A stretch of 21,411 nucleotides of DNA from CAZRHH01 sp964599885 (GCA_964599885.1 CAZRHH010000053.1:1-21411), one strand, 5' to 3'; positions 1 through 7,105 are shown, counted from the stretch's first letter. The notes: generated by a model not told the origin, from the sequence alone. A program made the numbers and translations.

Positions 1-729
1 TAGCGCGTGGGGTTCGGCGACGTGGTACGTGCGGCCGGCGGCACGCGCATCCGTCGCGACGAGCGCGATCGCGTCGGCGACGTTGCCGGCGTAGCCGCGC
101 GACCATCGCCACGAGGCAGCATCGCGCTGGACGAGCACGAACGGGCGCTTCGCGTCGAAGCGCGCAAGCTCCATGAACAAGCGGTGCTGATAGTCGCCCT
201 CGCCAACGACGGCAGGGAGGCGGATGACGCTACCGCCGATCGCAGCGTCGGACATCACCGCGCGTTCGGCGGGGATCTTGTCGTAGTCGCCGCGACTGGC
301 CGAACCCGCGCCCCGGTCTGGACATGATAAGTCGCGAAGGGGCGACGACTCGGTCAGCGGCGTTGGATCCGGCGCGCCTGGCTCGGAGCGGTGCAACCGG
401 CCGTACGCGCGATACACATCGACGCTGCTGACGATCACCACACGCGGCGTTGCGCCGCGCACGGCATCGAGCAGCGTGACGGCGTCGCGCTCGTTCAGGG
501 CGCCCATATCGATCACGGTGTCGGGCTGTAGTCGCGCGAACTGCGGCGCGAACGGCGCGATATCCGCACGGTCGCCGTGCAGGTGCGGCACGTTGGGCAG
601 CGTGTCGGCTTCGGTTTCGCCACGGTGGAAGATCGTGACGTCGTGGCCGAGTTCGAGCAGGCGCCGGACGACGAAGGGGCCGATGAAGCGCGTGCCGCCG
701 ACGATCAGAATGCGCACGGCGCCGATCAT
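1..729 (-). CDS. NAD-dependent epimerase/dehydratase family protein (3' end outside window)
   Basis: This is an extended-type short-chain dehydrogenase/epimerase fold, probably acting on a nucleotide sugar or a similar NAD(P)-dependent substrate in the cytoplasm. The reading frame is open from the ATG at 729 to the window edge (243 codons), so the C-terminus is missing. Residues 5-17 form the first Rossmann strand and loop (RILIVGGTRFIG), followed by a second strand ending HRGE. A strand-SSVDVY segment lies at about 98-106. Lys151 in YDKIPAE aligns with the usual catalytic Lys, but the Tyr is two residues before it rather than four, so the canonical YxxxK is not present; this is typical of atypical, CSP41-like members. 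It is the last gene of a minus-strand series, 40 nt after the small membrane protein. No clear Shine-Dalgarno precedes the ATG. The family is clear; the substrate is unknown. Confidence 0.8.
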   Translation of the reverse strand, partial: MIGAVRILIVGGTRFIGPFVVRRLLELGHDVTIFHRGETEADTLPNVPHLHGDRADIAPFAPQFARLQPDTVIDMGALNERDAVTLLDAVRGATPRVVIVSSVDVYRAYGRLHRSEPGAPDPTPLTESSPLRDLSCPDRGAGSASRGDYDKIPAERAVMSDAAIGGSVIRLPAVVGEGDYQHRLFMELARFDAKRPFVLVQRDAASWRWSRGYAGNVADAIALVATDARAAGRTYHVAEPHAL

Positions 730-769
730 AACCGTCGGCGGCCGGGAATTGCACTACCCGCGACGAGCG

Positions 770-988
770 CTAGCCGTAGCGAAGGAAGATCAGCAGCCCC
801 GGCAGCACCAGCGCGATGATCACGAGCACGGTGACGAGAGCCATGAGGCCCGGCGGGAGTGGCCAGTTGTCGCGCTTTGGCTCCCACGAGTAGGGGTGCG
901 CTTCGGAGAGATCGTAGTCGGGGTGGCCAGGGCCGATCTCTTCGTCTTCGTCTTCTTCATCGTCGGGCGGTGGCGTCTCGCTCGTCAT
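770..988 (-). CDS. Small acidic single-pass membrane protein (72 aa)
   Basis: I do not recognise this as a named family. The 72-residue product has a strongly acidic N-terminus (D/E run at residues 9-17), a Pro/His/Tyr-containing middle (about 18-45), and one hydrophobic helix at about 48-69 ending in LRYG. That makes it a likely C-terminally anchored inner-membrane protein with its tail in the cytoplasm. Its ATG lies three bases after the stop of the upstream dienelactone hydrolase gene and has no Shine-Dalgarno of its own, so translational coupling is likely. The ordered acidic-then-hydrophobic composition argues for a real gene, not a chance frame. Its function is unknown; an accessory membrane subunit is only a guess. 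Confidence 0.7.
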   Translation of the reverse strand: MTSETPPPDDEEDEDEEIGPGHPDYDLSEAHPYSWEPKRDNWPLPPGLMALVTVLVIIALVLPGLLIFLRYG

Positions 989-991
989 CGC

Positions 992-1681
992 TTACGCGAG
1001 CGTGCGGCGGAAGAGCGCCAGTGCGTTGCTCCACGCGTCCTTCGCGGCATCGGGGCGATAGCTTGGGCGCGTGTCGTTGAAGAATGAATGCGGCGCGCCG
1101 TCGTACACCTTTACCGTCGCGTTGCGACCGGTGGACTTCAGCGCATCCTCGAATTTCTGGACGTTCTCGAGCGGGATGCCGGCATCATCGGCGCCGAACG
1201 CGCAGAACATCTCCGCGTCGATCCGGGCGAGCTGGTCGGCGGGCGGCTGCATGCCAGCGTAAAACGGCGCCGCCGCGGCAATGTCCGGCGAAGCCGCCGC
1301 GAGCGCGAGCGTCAGGCTGCCGCCCATACAGAAGCCGATGCACCCGAACTTCTTCGGCTGGACGCCGTCCATACCCTTGAGCTGCTTCACGGCGCCGATG
1401 AGGTCTTTCACCGCCTGCTCGCGGTTCATGTTCATCGCCAGCTTCCTGGCCTCATCGGGCTCGGTCGCGAACGTGCCGTGATACAGATCCGGCGCCAGCG
1501 CGACGAATCCTTCGCGCGCGAGCCGTTCGGCGACGTCCTTGATGTGATCGTCGAGTCCCCAGAACTCCTGGATGACGATGACGCCGGGATGCGGACCCGC
1601 GGCCTGCGGCTTCGCGAGGTAGCCCATGCCGGACTGCCCGTTCGCGGGATACGTGATGGACTCTGTCTCGATCTCAGGCAT
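992..1681 (-). CDS. Dienelactone hydrolase family protein
   Basis: This is a 229-residue alpha/beta hydrolase of the dienelactone hydrolase (carboxymethylenebutenolidase) family, close to the usual length of about 230-240. The family hydrolyses lactones or esters in the cytoplasm using a Cys-His-Asp triad. Cys118 sits in the nucleophile elbow GFCMGG, Asp165 or Asp166 is in GADDAGIP, and His198 is in APHSFF. The N-terminal signature VIVIQEFWGL (about 34-43) is also present. A GGAGG Shine-Dalgarno about 6 nt before the ATG overlaps the stop region of the upstream MBL hydrolase, with 12 nt between the two genes, so they form an operon. No other aromatic-degradation genes are visible, so classical chlorocatechol degradation is not supported; a general esterase or detoxification role is more likely. 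Confidence 0.93.
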   Translation of the reverse strand: MPEIETESITYPANGQSGMGYLAKPQAAGPHPGVIVIQEFWGLDDHIKDVAERLAREGFVALAPDLYHGTFATEPDEARKLAMNMNREQAVKDLIGAVKQLKGMDGVQPKKFGCIGFCMGGSLTLALAAASPDIAAAAPFYAGMQPPADQLARIDAEMFCAFGADDAGIPLENVQKFEDALKSTGRNATVKVYDGAPHSFFNDTRPSYRPDAAKDAWSNALALFRRTLA

Positions 1682-1693
1682 CTGTGCCTCCGT

Positions 1694-2563
1694 CTACAGC
1701 AAGCCTTCGAGCTCGCCGCGAAATTCCTGGTACAGCCGCGCGACGTTGGGGACGATGCGCTCGGCTTCGCCCCACTCAGCGTACTCGCCGAGGTCGATCG
1801 AGCGCACGGCGTCGCCGCGGGACGCACCGGCATCGAAGGCGCTTCGTGCGCCGTCGCGGACGAGCTCGAAGTAGCGGGCCATCACGCGCAGGTCGTCCTT
1901 GCCGCCGACCGGGCCGTGGCCGGGGACGATCGTGCCGACGCCGTCCATGGCGAGCACCTCGTTCGCGATGCTGATCCAGTTGCCGATGTGGCCTTCGTGC
2001 GCCAGCGGCGTGACGTAGAAGAACGCCAGGTCGCCGGTAAAGAGGATGCGCTCGTCGCGGAGATGCACGAGCACATCGCCGCGCGTGTGGCCGGTGCCGA
2101 AGTGCAGCAGCCGGACGCGCCGTTCGCCGATACGCAGCTCGAGGGCGTCGCCGTCGAAGGTGACGCCGGGCAGGCGCTCGGCGGCGCCGTCGAGCTGCGT
2201 CTCGAACTGCGGCGCGAGTTGCTTGATGATGTCGAGCACGCCGATGCCGGTGCGTGCCATCTCGGCCTTCGCCTTGGCGTGCGCGACGATCTCTGTCTCG
2301 CGCGGGAAGAGCGCGTTGCCGAGCGTGTGGTCGACGTGATGATGCGTGTTGACGAGCCGGACGAGCGGCTTCGCCGTCAGCCGCTGATTCTCGGCGAGCA
2401 GCGCGCGCGTCATGTCAGGCGTGAACAGCGCATCGACGGCCGTCGCGCCCTCGGCGCCGCCGTCGATGATGCCGGCGTTGGCGATGCAGAAGCCGCCGGT
2501 GGCCTGCACGTAGGCGAAGACGCCGGGCGCGAGTTCGGTGGTTTCGGTGGGCCAGGTGCGCAT
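1694..2563 (-). CDS. MBL-fold metallo-hydrolase
   Basis: This is a 289-residue metallo-beta-lactamase-superfamily hydrolase. The metal ligands are all visible: H74, H76, D78 and H79 in NTHHHVDH, H159 in GTGHTRGD, D178 in FTGDLAFF and H216 in VPGHGP, implying a two-zinc (or iron) site. It resembles the cyclase/hydrolase branch of the fold that opens with ELAPGVFAYVQ. No signal peptide is seen, so it is probably cytoplasmic. It is the first gene of a minus-strand operon leading into the dienelactone hydrolase. No Shine-Dalgarno precedes the ATG. A TACCCT hexamer lies 6 nt upstream, which would fit a near-leaderless transcript, but the -35 is poor. The substrate cannot be told from sequence. Confidence 0.92.
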   Translation of the reverse strand: MRTWPTETTELAPGVFAYVQATGGFCIANAGIIDGGAEGATAVDALFTPDMTRALLAENQRLTAKPLVRLVNTHHHVDHTLGNALFPRETEIVAHAKAKAEMARTGIGVLDIIKQLAPQFETQLDGAAERLPGVTFDGDALELRIGERRVRLLHFGTGHTRGDVLVHLRDERILFTGDLAFFYVTPLAHEGHIGNWISIANEVLAMDGVGTIVPGHGPVGGKDDLRVMARYFELVRDGARSAFDAGASRGDAVRSIDLGEYAEWGEAERIVPNVARLYQEFRGELEGLL

Positions 2564-2580
2564 GAGGGCAGGGTACGGCT

Positions 2581-2640
2581 GTGGGTTGGAAGCGGGAAAC
2601 GGGAATCGAGACTGGTCGGGTGGAGGTTAGGGGTTGGAGG
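2581..2640. repeat. GA/GT-rich heptamer-like intergenic repeat, copy 1
   Basis: This is a low-complexity purine-rich stretch built from near-7-base words (GGAAGC, GGGAAAC, GGGAATC) followed by GTTGGAGG-type words. It belongs to the same family as the tracts at 4418-4490, 4600-4637 (inverted), 9358-9476 and 20338-20403. It lies between the MBL hydrolase start and the sensor kinase stop and encodes nothing convincing. Confidence 0.6.
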
Positions 2641-2708
2641 CCGGAAAGTGCGCGGCACCCAAAAGGGGCGGCCTTCGCTCAACGAGCATGGTCACGAAAT
2701 CTAACAAC

Positions 2709-2732
2709 GCGGGCTGAAAGCCCGCGCTACGA
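2709..2732. repeat. Stem-GAA-stem-CTACGA repeat, copy A
   Basis: A perfect 7-bp inverted repeat (GCGGGCT/AGCCCGC) closes a GAA loop and is followed by G and the box CTACGA. The same architecture, with different stem sequence, occurs at 7965-7988 and 8037-8064. It lies about 25 nt beyond the stop of the sensor kinase, between that stop and the start of the MBL hydrolase. It has no T-tract on either strand, so it is not a typical intrinsic terminator. Confidence 0.7.
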
Positions 2733-2756
2733 TTCGATACGGTCCTCGGTTATCGC

Positions 2757-4412
2757 TTACCGGGCGAGGGTGGTGCGGACGCTTTCGCGGACGTCGCGGA
2801 GGCGGAACGGCTTGGCGAGGACGACGGCGTCGACGCTCTGCAGGAAGCGGCGGGTGTCCGGCGCCACGGTGTCGCCGGTGATGAAGATGACGCGGCGGGC
2901 GAGCGGGTTACCGGCGTCGCTGAGGTGCTGGTAGAGGTCGGGGCCGCCCATGACGGGCATCTTCACGTCGGTGATGATCAGGTCGAACGTCTCCCGCGCG
3001 ACGCGGTCGAGCGCCTCACGGCCGTTGTTGGCGAGGCTCACGTCGTGTCCATCCATCTCGAGGACGCCGGTGAGAAGCTGCTGGATGCTCAGCTCGTCAT
3101 CGACGACGAGGATGCGCCGGCTCTCGCCGTCTATCTGCGCGATCGGGCCTTCGTGCTGCGGCGCCGGCGCGGGCGCCACGGTGCCTGCGACGATCGGCAG
3201 CTCGACGAAGAACGTGGAGCCGCGGCCGAGATCGCTTTCGGCCCAGATGCGGCCGCCGTGCTCTTCGACGATACCGTAGCTGATCGTCATGCCGAGGCCG
3301 GTGCCATCGCCGGCTTCCTTCGTTGTGAAGAAGGGATCGAAGATACGGCGCACCGTTTCGGCGCTCATGCCGGGGCCGGTGTCTTCAAACCACGCCGTGA
3401 TGCGACCGTTGGCCGCGCCCGTCGCGATGCGCAACGTCCCACTTTCTGGGCGCGTCGCGCTGTTGGCGCCATCGTCGCCGCGCATCGCCTGCTCGGCGTT
3501 GATGATGATGTTGAGGAGCACCTGCTGAAGCTGATTCGTGTCGACCATCGTGTCAGGGAGCGCCGGATCCAACTCCATCGTCACATCGATGTTGCGGACG
3601 CGCAGGTCGTAATTGCGCAGTTCCAGCACGCGTTCGATGAGCGTGTTGAGGTTCGCGGGCTCTTTTTGCGCGCGACGGCGGCGCGCGAACGTCAGCAGGT
3701 TCGAGACGATCTTGGATGCGCGCTCGGCCTCGTTGTAGATGGTTTCGACCTGCTTGCGGGCGGTTTCGTCGAGTTCGCGCAGCATCAGCAGTTGGGCGAA
3801 GCCCATGATGCCGGTGAGCGGGTTGTTGAGTTCGTGCGCGACGCCGGAGACGAGCTGCCCGACGCTGGACATCTTCTCGGACTGAAGCAGCCGCTCCTGG
3901 ACGAGCTTCGCCTGGACGCGCTGCGCATCGAGGCGCTCGATCGCTTTCGAGACGTCGCTGGCCATCGTGAAGTAGAGCGTGCGCTGTTGTTGCGAGAGCG
4001 CAACGGGCGAGCTGATCCGCAGCATGCCGGTCACGGCGCCGGCGACGACGAGCGGCGCGTCTTCGTATGTGTCGGGCTCGCCGAGCGGCGGGCCGCTGGC
4101 GCCGTTCAGCGCGATGACATCCGGCGACTGCGATGGCCAGCGCGCGTGGTCCGGACCGGCGAGCTCGACGAACGCGGCAAGTGCCTGGACCTGCACGCCT
4201 TCGATGACGCGGGGCGTCAGCGAGCCGGCGGCGTAGATCGGCACGACGTGTTCGTTGTCTTCGCACAGCACGGCGACGGCGAGATCGAAGCCGAGCGAGG
4301 GGCGCATGCCGGCGAGGACGAGGTGCAGCAGGTCGACGGCGCCGAACGGCCGCTCGGGCGCCTCGCTATCGGACCGGGAGGGTGGCTGCGGGAAGATCAT
4401 AGGCTGCCGCAT
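2757..4412 (-). CDS. Hybrid sensor histidine kinase with C-terminal receiver domain
   Basis: This 551-residue soluble hybrid kinase autophosphorylates on His and relays to its own Asp. It has a GAF-like N-terminal sensor region (about 22-155), a short coiled linker, a HisKA domain with H193 in GVAHELNNPL, and a HATPase_c domain with N305, DTGPGM at about 344 and TGLGM at about 371. A receiver domain spans about 434-551 with acidic residues D438/D439, phospho-acceptor D482 in IITDVKMP and K534 in LAKPF. No transmembrane helix is seen, so a cytoplasmic signal is likely. The frame stays open to 4622, but the extra residues are translated intergenic repeats, so the start is placed at 4412. An ATG at 4400 is also possible and lies 10 nt after a TACAAT hexamer. 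It diverges from the sigma factor gene. No partner DNA-binding response regulator is adjacent. Confidence 0.92.
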   Translation of the reverse strand: MRQPMIFPQPPSRSDSEAPERPFGAVDLLHLVLAGMRPSLGFDLAVAVLCEDNEHVVPIYAAGSLTPRVIEGVQVQALAAFVELAGPDHARWPSQSPDVIALNGASGPPLGEPDTYEDAPLVVAGAVTGMLRISSPVALSQQQRTLYFTMASDVSKAIERLDAQRVQAKLVQERLLQSEKMSSVGQLVSGVAHELNNPLTGIMGFAQLLMLRELDETARKQVETIYNEAERASKIVSNLLTFARRRRAQKEPANLNTLIERVLELRNYDLRVRNIDVTMELDPALPDTMVDTNQLQQVLLNIIINAEQAMRGDDGANSATRPESGTLRIATGAANGRITAWFEDTGPGMSAETVRRIFDPFFTTKEAGDGTGLGMTISYGIVEEHGGRIWAESDLGRGSTFFVELPIVAGTVAPAPAPQHEGPIAQIDGESRRILVVDDELSIQQLLTGVLEMDGHDVSLANNGREALDRVARETFDLIITDVKMPVMGGPDLYQHLSDAGNPLARRVIFITGDTVAPDTRRFLQSVDAVVLAKPFRLRDVRESVRTTLAR

Positions 4413-4417
4413 TGTAG

Positions 4418-4490
4418 GGGAAGCGGGAAGCGGGAAGCGAGAGGCGGGAAGCGGGATGGTCGGTTGGAAGTTAGACGTTGGAGGTTGGTC
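4418..4490. repeat. GGGAAGC tandem heptamers plus GTTGGA module
   Basis: Five tandem 7-base units occupy 4418-4452 (four GGGAAGC and one GAGAGGC). They are followed by a GTTGGAAGTTAGACGTTGGAG-type module ending in GGTTGGTC. The 17-nt segment 4474-4490 is repeated exactly in inverse orientation at 4603-4619. The tract begins just upstream of the kinase start and explains the spurious N-terminal extension of that frame. Confidence 0.8.
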
Positions 4491-4599
4491 ACTTCGTCTT
4501 GAACGGATCCGCTGGAGTCGGCGGCTGGCGGATGACCGTGCCGGTTCGGGATGCGCTCCGCATCGCGTCGACGCTTCAGTCGCGCGGCTCGGTTTCGCG

Positions 4600-4637
4600 A
4601 CCGACCAACCTCCAACGTCCAACCTCTACCGACCAAC
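4600..4637. repeat. Inverted copy of the GTTGGA module
   Basis: Read on the minus strand this is the GTTGGA module again. Positions 4603-4619 are the exact reverse complement of 4474-4490, giving a 17-bp inverted repeat with a spacer of about 112 bp. The flanks are also similar but imperfect. Confidence 0.75.
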
Positions 4638-4796
4638 GCCGCTTCTTACTGTGTCGTGAGGGTTTCGGTGGTATCGCAATGCGGGGGAGTGCGGCGTTGA
4701 ATAGGGCCGAACCGCATGGGAGGGCGGGCGTTCCGAAGCGATACTCAGCGAGTTCTGCTGCCGTTCGTGCGCAGGGTGCGTTGATGTGGAGGATAC

Positions 4797-5651
4797 ATGC
4801 CCGACGCCCGGACCCCAGGAGCGGCAAAGACTGCCCGAACCGCGCGAAGCCCCCGAAAGAAGACACAACCACCGGCCGAGGACATCGTAGAAACGGAAGA
4901 TGAAGAGGCCGAGGAAGACCTCTTCTCCGAAGCCAACCTGACGAAGGTGATCAAGGACTACATGCCGCTCGTCAGGCACGCGGTCAACCGCATCTCGGTC
5001 GGCAGCGCCAACGGTGGCATCCTCCAGTACGAAGACATGGTGTCATGCGGGGTACAAGGCCTCATCGAGGCCTTCTACGCATTCGACCCGAACAAGGGCG
5101 CCAAGTTCTCCACCTATGCCCTCCCCCGTATCCGCGGCTCGATCCTGGATGCGCTGCGCGCGACGCACCCGCTGCCGCGCTCGCTTCAAAAATTCGGCAG
5201 CGACCTCGAAAAAGCCACGGCGGCGCTCCACGTCACGCTGAACCGGGCGCCGACCCGCAATGAGATCGCCGAGTACATGGGCGTGCAGCCGCAAGACTTT
5301 ATGGCGTCACTGCGGACGAGCAACGTGCGCGTCGTCTCGTTGCAAAGCCTGTCGGAGAGCGCCGGCAGCGGCAGCGATGAGAAGCTGTGGGAGATGGCCG
5401 ACGACGACCCGAACATCGATCCCGAAGACGTAGCCGAAGAGACGATGGTGCGCGGGCTGCTGGCAGAGGCAGTCGAATTGCTGCCCGAGCGCGAGAAGAT
5501 GATCGTGCGGCTGTACTACATGAAGTCGCAGTCGCTGAAGAGCATCGGCGCGGCGCTGGGCATCTCCGAGTCGCGAGCATCGCAACTGCGGCACCGCGCG
5601 ATCCGCCGGTTACGGATGGTGCTCGTCCAGGAACTGCAGGACGCCGCGTAG
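4797..5651 (+). CDS. Group 3 RNA polymerase sigma factor, FliA/WhiG-like
   Basis: This 284-residue sigma-70-family factor redirects RNA polymerase to a special promoter set. Residues 1-46 are an unusual extension, basic first (KTARTARSPRKK) and then strongly acidic. Region 2 is at about 47-120 (YMPLVRHAVNRIS, YEDMVSCGVQGLIEA, FSTYALPRIRGSILD). Region 3 is at about 126-172 (LPRSLQKF, TRNEIAEYMGV). Region 4 is at about 224-276 (LLPEREKMIVRLYY, SIGAALGISESRASQLRHRAIRRLR). The motif set and spacing match the FliA/WhiG/SigB class rather than a primary sigma or ECF. A GGAGG 5-6 nt before the ATG fixes the start. No flagellar genes are in view. The gene downstream starts directly at its stop codon. 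A dedicated anti-sigma factor is not obvious. Confidence 0.93.
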   Translation: MPDARTPGAAKTARTARSPRKKTQPPAEDIVETEDEEAEEDLFSEANLTKVIKDYMPLVRHAVNRISVGSANGGILQYEDMVSCGVQGLIEAFYAFDPNKGAKFSTYALPRIRGSILDALRATHPLPRSLQKFGSDLEKATAALHVTLNRAPTRNEIAEYMGVQPQDFMASLRTSNVRVVSLQSLSESAGSGSDEKLWEMADDDPNIDPEDVAEETMVRGLLAEAVELLPEREKMIVRLYYMKSQSLKSIGAALGISESRASQLRHRAIRRLRMVLVQELQDAA

Positions 5652-6758
5652 ATGGCAGAACGCGAAGGACGTCCCGGCGCTCCGGCCGTCGCGGTCGCCC
5701 TCACCGGCGCTGACGAACAGACCGAGTGCTGGGCGCGCGCGTTTCGCGGCGCCGAAGCTGTCGGCGTCGAGCGTGTCCGCGGCGCATCGGAGGACGACTT
5801 TGCGGCGCTGCTCGCACGTGGCGATGTGGGCGCGGTCGCCTTCGCGTCCCCGGTCGCAGACCTGCCGGGCGCGATCCGCCGCGCGCTGATGTCCGGCCGC
5901 GACGTCTTCGTCGCCGAGCCGGTGGCGCTTACATCGAAGCAACTGCTGGCGCTCGAGGCGACGGCGCGGGCGCGGCGCAGGCTGCTCGTGTTCAATACGA
6001 ACAGGCTGGCGGACGAGCGCTTCGCATTCGTACGCAAGATGACGGGCGGCCCGAACGCGCTCTGGCGCCCGCGTTACGTGCGCTCGTTGCGCACGGGCAC
6101 CCACGGCGACGCCACGCTTGATGAACTGGCGATCGCCGACGTCGGCGCCGTACTCGAAGTGACCGGCGGCGTGCCGTCATCCGTCAGCGCCGTCGCGCCG
6201 CGCGTCGACGACGAGTCGGGCGCAGCGGACGTGGCGATGGTGACGATGATGTTCGACGGCGGCTCGATCGGCCGAGTCGACGTCAGTCTCATCGAACCAG
6301 AACTGCGGCAGGAACTGACGATCGCCTGCGATGGCCGGACGATGGTGCTGGATGCCTACGACATGCGCGCGCCGCTGCAAATCCACGCCGGCGCGCGGCA
6401 TCGTGGTCCTCAGCGCGGCGGTGGGCAGTGGAGCGAGACCGTCAGCGAGCATCCGCTCGCCGAGATGGGCGACGCGACGGCACGCGCCGCCGAGGCGTTC
6501 ATGCAGGCGTTAAGGGCGAAGGATGCGCGCGCATCGAACGGCGCGGAGATCGCGGCAGCGGCGCTGGTGTGGGAGACGGCTCGCGCATCGCTCGCGCGCG
6601 GCGGCGAGCCGGTGGCGCTCGCGCTCGACGACGTACCCGAAGAGAAGCGCCCGACCCTCAAGCTGATCCGCGGCGGCGGCCACACGGTCGCGCAGGCCGC
6701 GCCGGCGCTCACGCTGGTCGGTGGCGGCGAGCAGGAGTCGCCACGCGAGACGGCGTAA
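5652..6758 (+). CDS. Degenerate Gfo/Idh/MocA-like Rossmann protein
   Basis: This 368-residue protein follows the Gfo/Idh/MocA oxidoreductase plan. It has an N-terminal dinucleotide-fold half (about 11-125) with VGAVAFASPVADLPGAIRRALMSG, followed by FVAEPVALTSKQLLALE and VFNTNRLADERF. The C-terminal alpha/beta half includes VTMMFDGGSIGRVDVS. The GxGxxG nucleotide loop is missing (ALTGADEQTECWARAF stands in its place). The usual EKP motif, which carries the catalytic Lys, reads AEP at residues 88-90. Redox activity is therefore doubtful. The ATG follows the sigma factor TAG with no gap and has no good Shine-Dalgarno, so it is translationally coupled to the sigma gene. It may be a sensory or regulatory derivative; that is inference. 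The family call is moderately secure. Confidence 0.72.
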   Translation: MAEREGRPGAPAVAVALTGADEQTECWARAFRGAEAVGVERVRGASEDDFAALLARGDVGAVAFASPVADLPGAIRRALMSGRDVFVAEPVALTSKQLLALEATARARRRLLVFNTNRLADERFAFVRKMTGGPNALWRPRYVRSLRTGTHGDATLDELAIADVGAVLEVTGGVPSSVSAVAPRVDDESGAADVAMVTMMFDGGSIGRVDVSLIEPELRQELTIACDGRTMVLDAYDMRAPLQIHAGARHRGPQRGGGQWSETVSEHPLAEMGDATARAAEAFMQALRAKDARASNGAEIAAAALVWETARASLARGGEPVALALDDVPEEKRPTLKLIRGGGHTVAQAAPALTLVGGGEQESPRETA

Positions 6759-6773
6759 CTTCCCGGGCTTAAT

Positions 6774-6854
6774 TTCAACGCAGAGGCGCGGAGTTCGCAG
6801 AGGACCGCAAAGCCTTTCGTGTCTTCCTTTCACCACAGAGACACAGAGATTTTC
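6774..6854. repeat. CAGAGGC/CACAGAG intergenic repeat, copy 1
   Basis: The repeat runs TTCAACGCAGAGGCGCGGAG, then TTCGCAGAG, a T/C-rich linker, and TTTCACCACAGAG plus ACACAGAG. A second copy with the same order of blocks is at 7762-7850, so the pair brackets the 7106-7750 gene. From general experience such CAGAGGC/CACAGAG strings recur between genes in many environmental bacterial genomes. Confidence 0.8.
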
Positions 6855-6893
6855 CGGTGAGCGCGGAGGCTGAAGCGTTGCACGGCGCGGCCT

Positions 6894-6938
6894 CACCCCC
6901 GTCCCCCTCCCCACAAGTTCACAAGTTGGAGAGGGGGA
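6894..6938. repeat. CCCCCTCCCC/GGAGAGGGGG hairpin repeat
   Basis: This is an imperfect inverted repeat. 6903-6913 pairs with 6927-6937, ten pairs with one C-A mismatch, around a loop that contains two tandem copies of CACAAGTT. The preceding CTCACCCCC and following AGCCTGG match the general layout of a repeat type often seen between genes in environmental bacteria. It has no U-tract, so it is not called a terminator. Confidence 0.6.
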
Positions 6939-7037
6939 GCCTGGTATGACGTGGGTGCTTGACTCGGAGCTAATACGTTCGCTTGAAGCTCGGCCTTCGA
7001 TCGCGATTGGCGAGGAGGTCTTCCAGTCCTGCCGCGC

Positions 7038-7066
7038 TTGACGTGCGTTCTTGGTCGTCATAGGCT
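7038..7066 (+). promoter_or_regulatory. Putative sigma-70-type promoter for the 7106 gene
   Basis: A TTGACG -35 at 7038-7043 and a TAGGCT -10 at 7061-7066 are separated by exactly 17 bp. Transcription would start near 7073, giving a leader of about 30 nt with a GGAGGG Shine-Dalgarno before the ATG at 7106. This is the best promoter match in the window, but it is untested. Confidence 0.55.
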
Positions 7067-7105
7067 CGACATCACATCGAGATCTGCAAAACGGCGGAGG
7101 GCGCT

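Larger units (their letters stand above)
4413..4796. other. Divergent intergenic region between sensor kinase and sigma factor
   Basis: This 384-bp gap holds two copies of the heptamer/GTTGGA repeat in inverted orientation (4418-4490 and 4600-4637) around about 110 bp of unique DNA. The remaining 150 bp lead into the sigma factor gene and should contain its promoter, but I could not assign a convincing -35/-10 pair. Open frames crossing this gap are translated repeats or antisense and were not accepted as genes. Confidence 0.6.
6759..7105. other. Intergenic region with repeats and a promoter
   Basis: This 347-bp gap contains a CAGAGGC-type repeat (6774-6854), a C-rich/G-rich hairpin repeat (6894-6938) and a good sigma-70-type promoter (7038-7066) reading into the 7106 gene. 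A 31-codon frame at 6946-7041 starts after a G-rich stretch but resembles nothing known and is not called as a gene. Confidence 0.6.

Noticed and set aside
1088..2704. A 538-codon plus-strand frame opposite the hydrolase genes
   Set aside because: It lies antisense to two genes with complete catalytic motifs. Its product is rich in Arg, Asp, Glu, Val and His with no recognisable domain, as expected for a high-GC shadow frame.
2925..4502. A 525-codon plus-strand frame opposite the sensor kinase
   Set aside because: The kinase strand contains every HisKA, HATPase and receiver motif. The antisense product is composition-biased without motifs.
4413..4622. N-terminal extension of the sensor kinase to 4622
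   Set aside because: The extra 70 residues are translations of the heptamer and GTTGGA repeats, and the GAF-like region begins only after the Met at 4412.
6946..7041. A 31-codon plus-strand frame after the hairpin repeat
   Set aside because: It follows a G-rich stretch that could mimic a Shine-Dalgarno, but the stretch is the arm of a repeat, the peptide matches nothing known, and the downstream promoter overlaps its stop.
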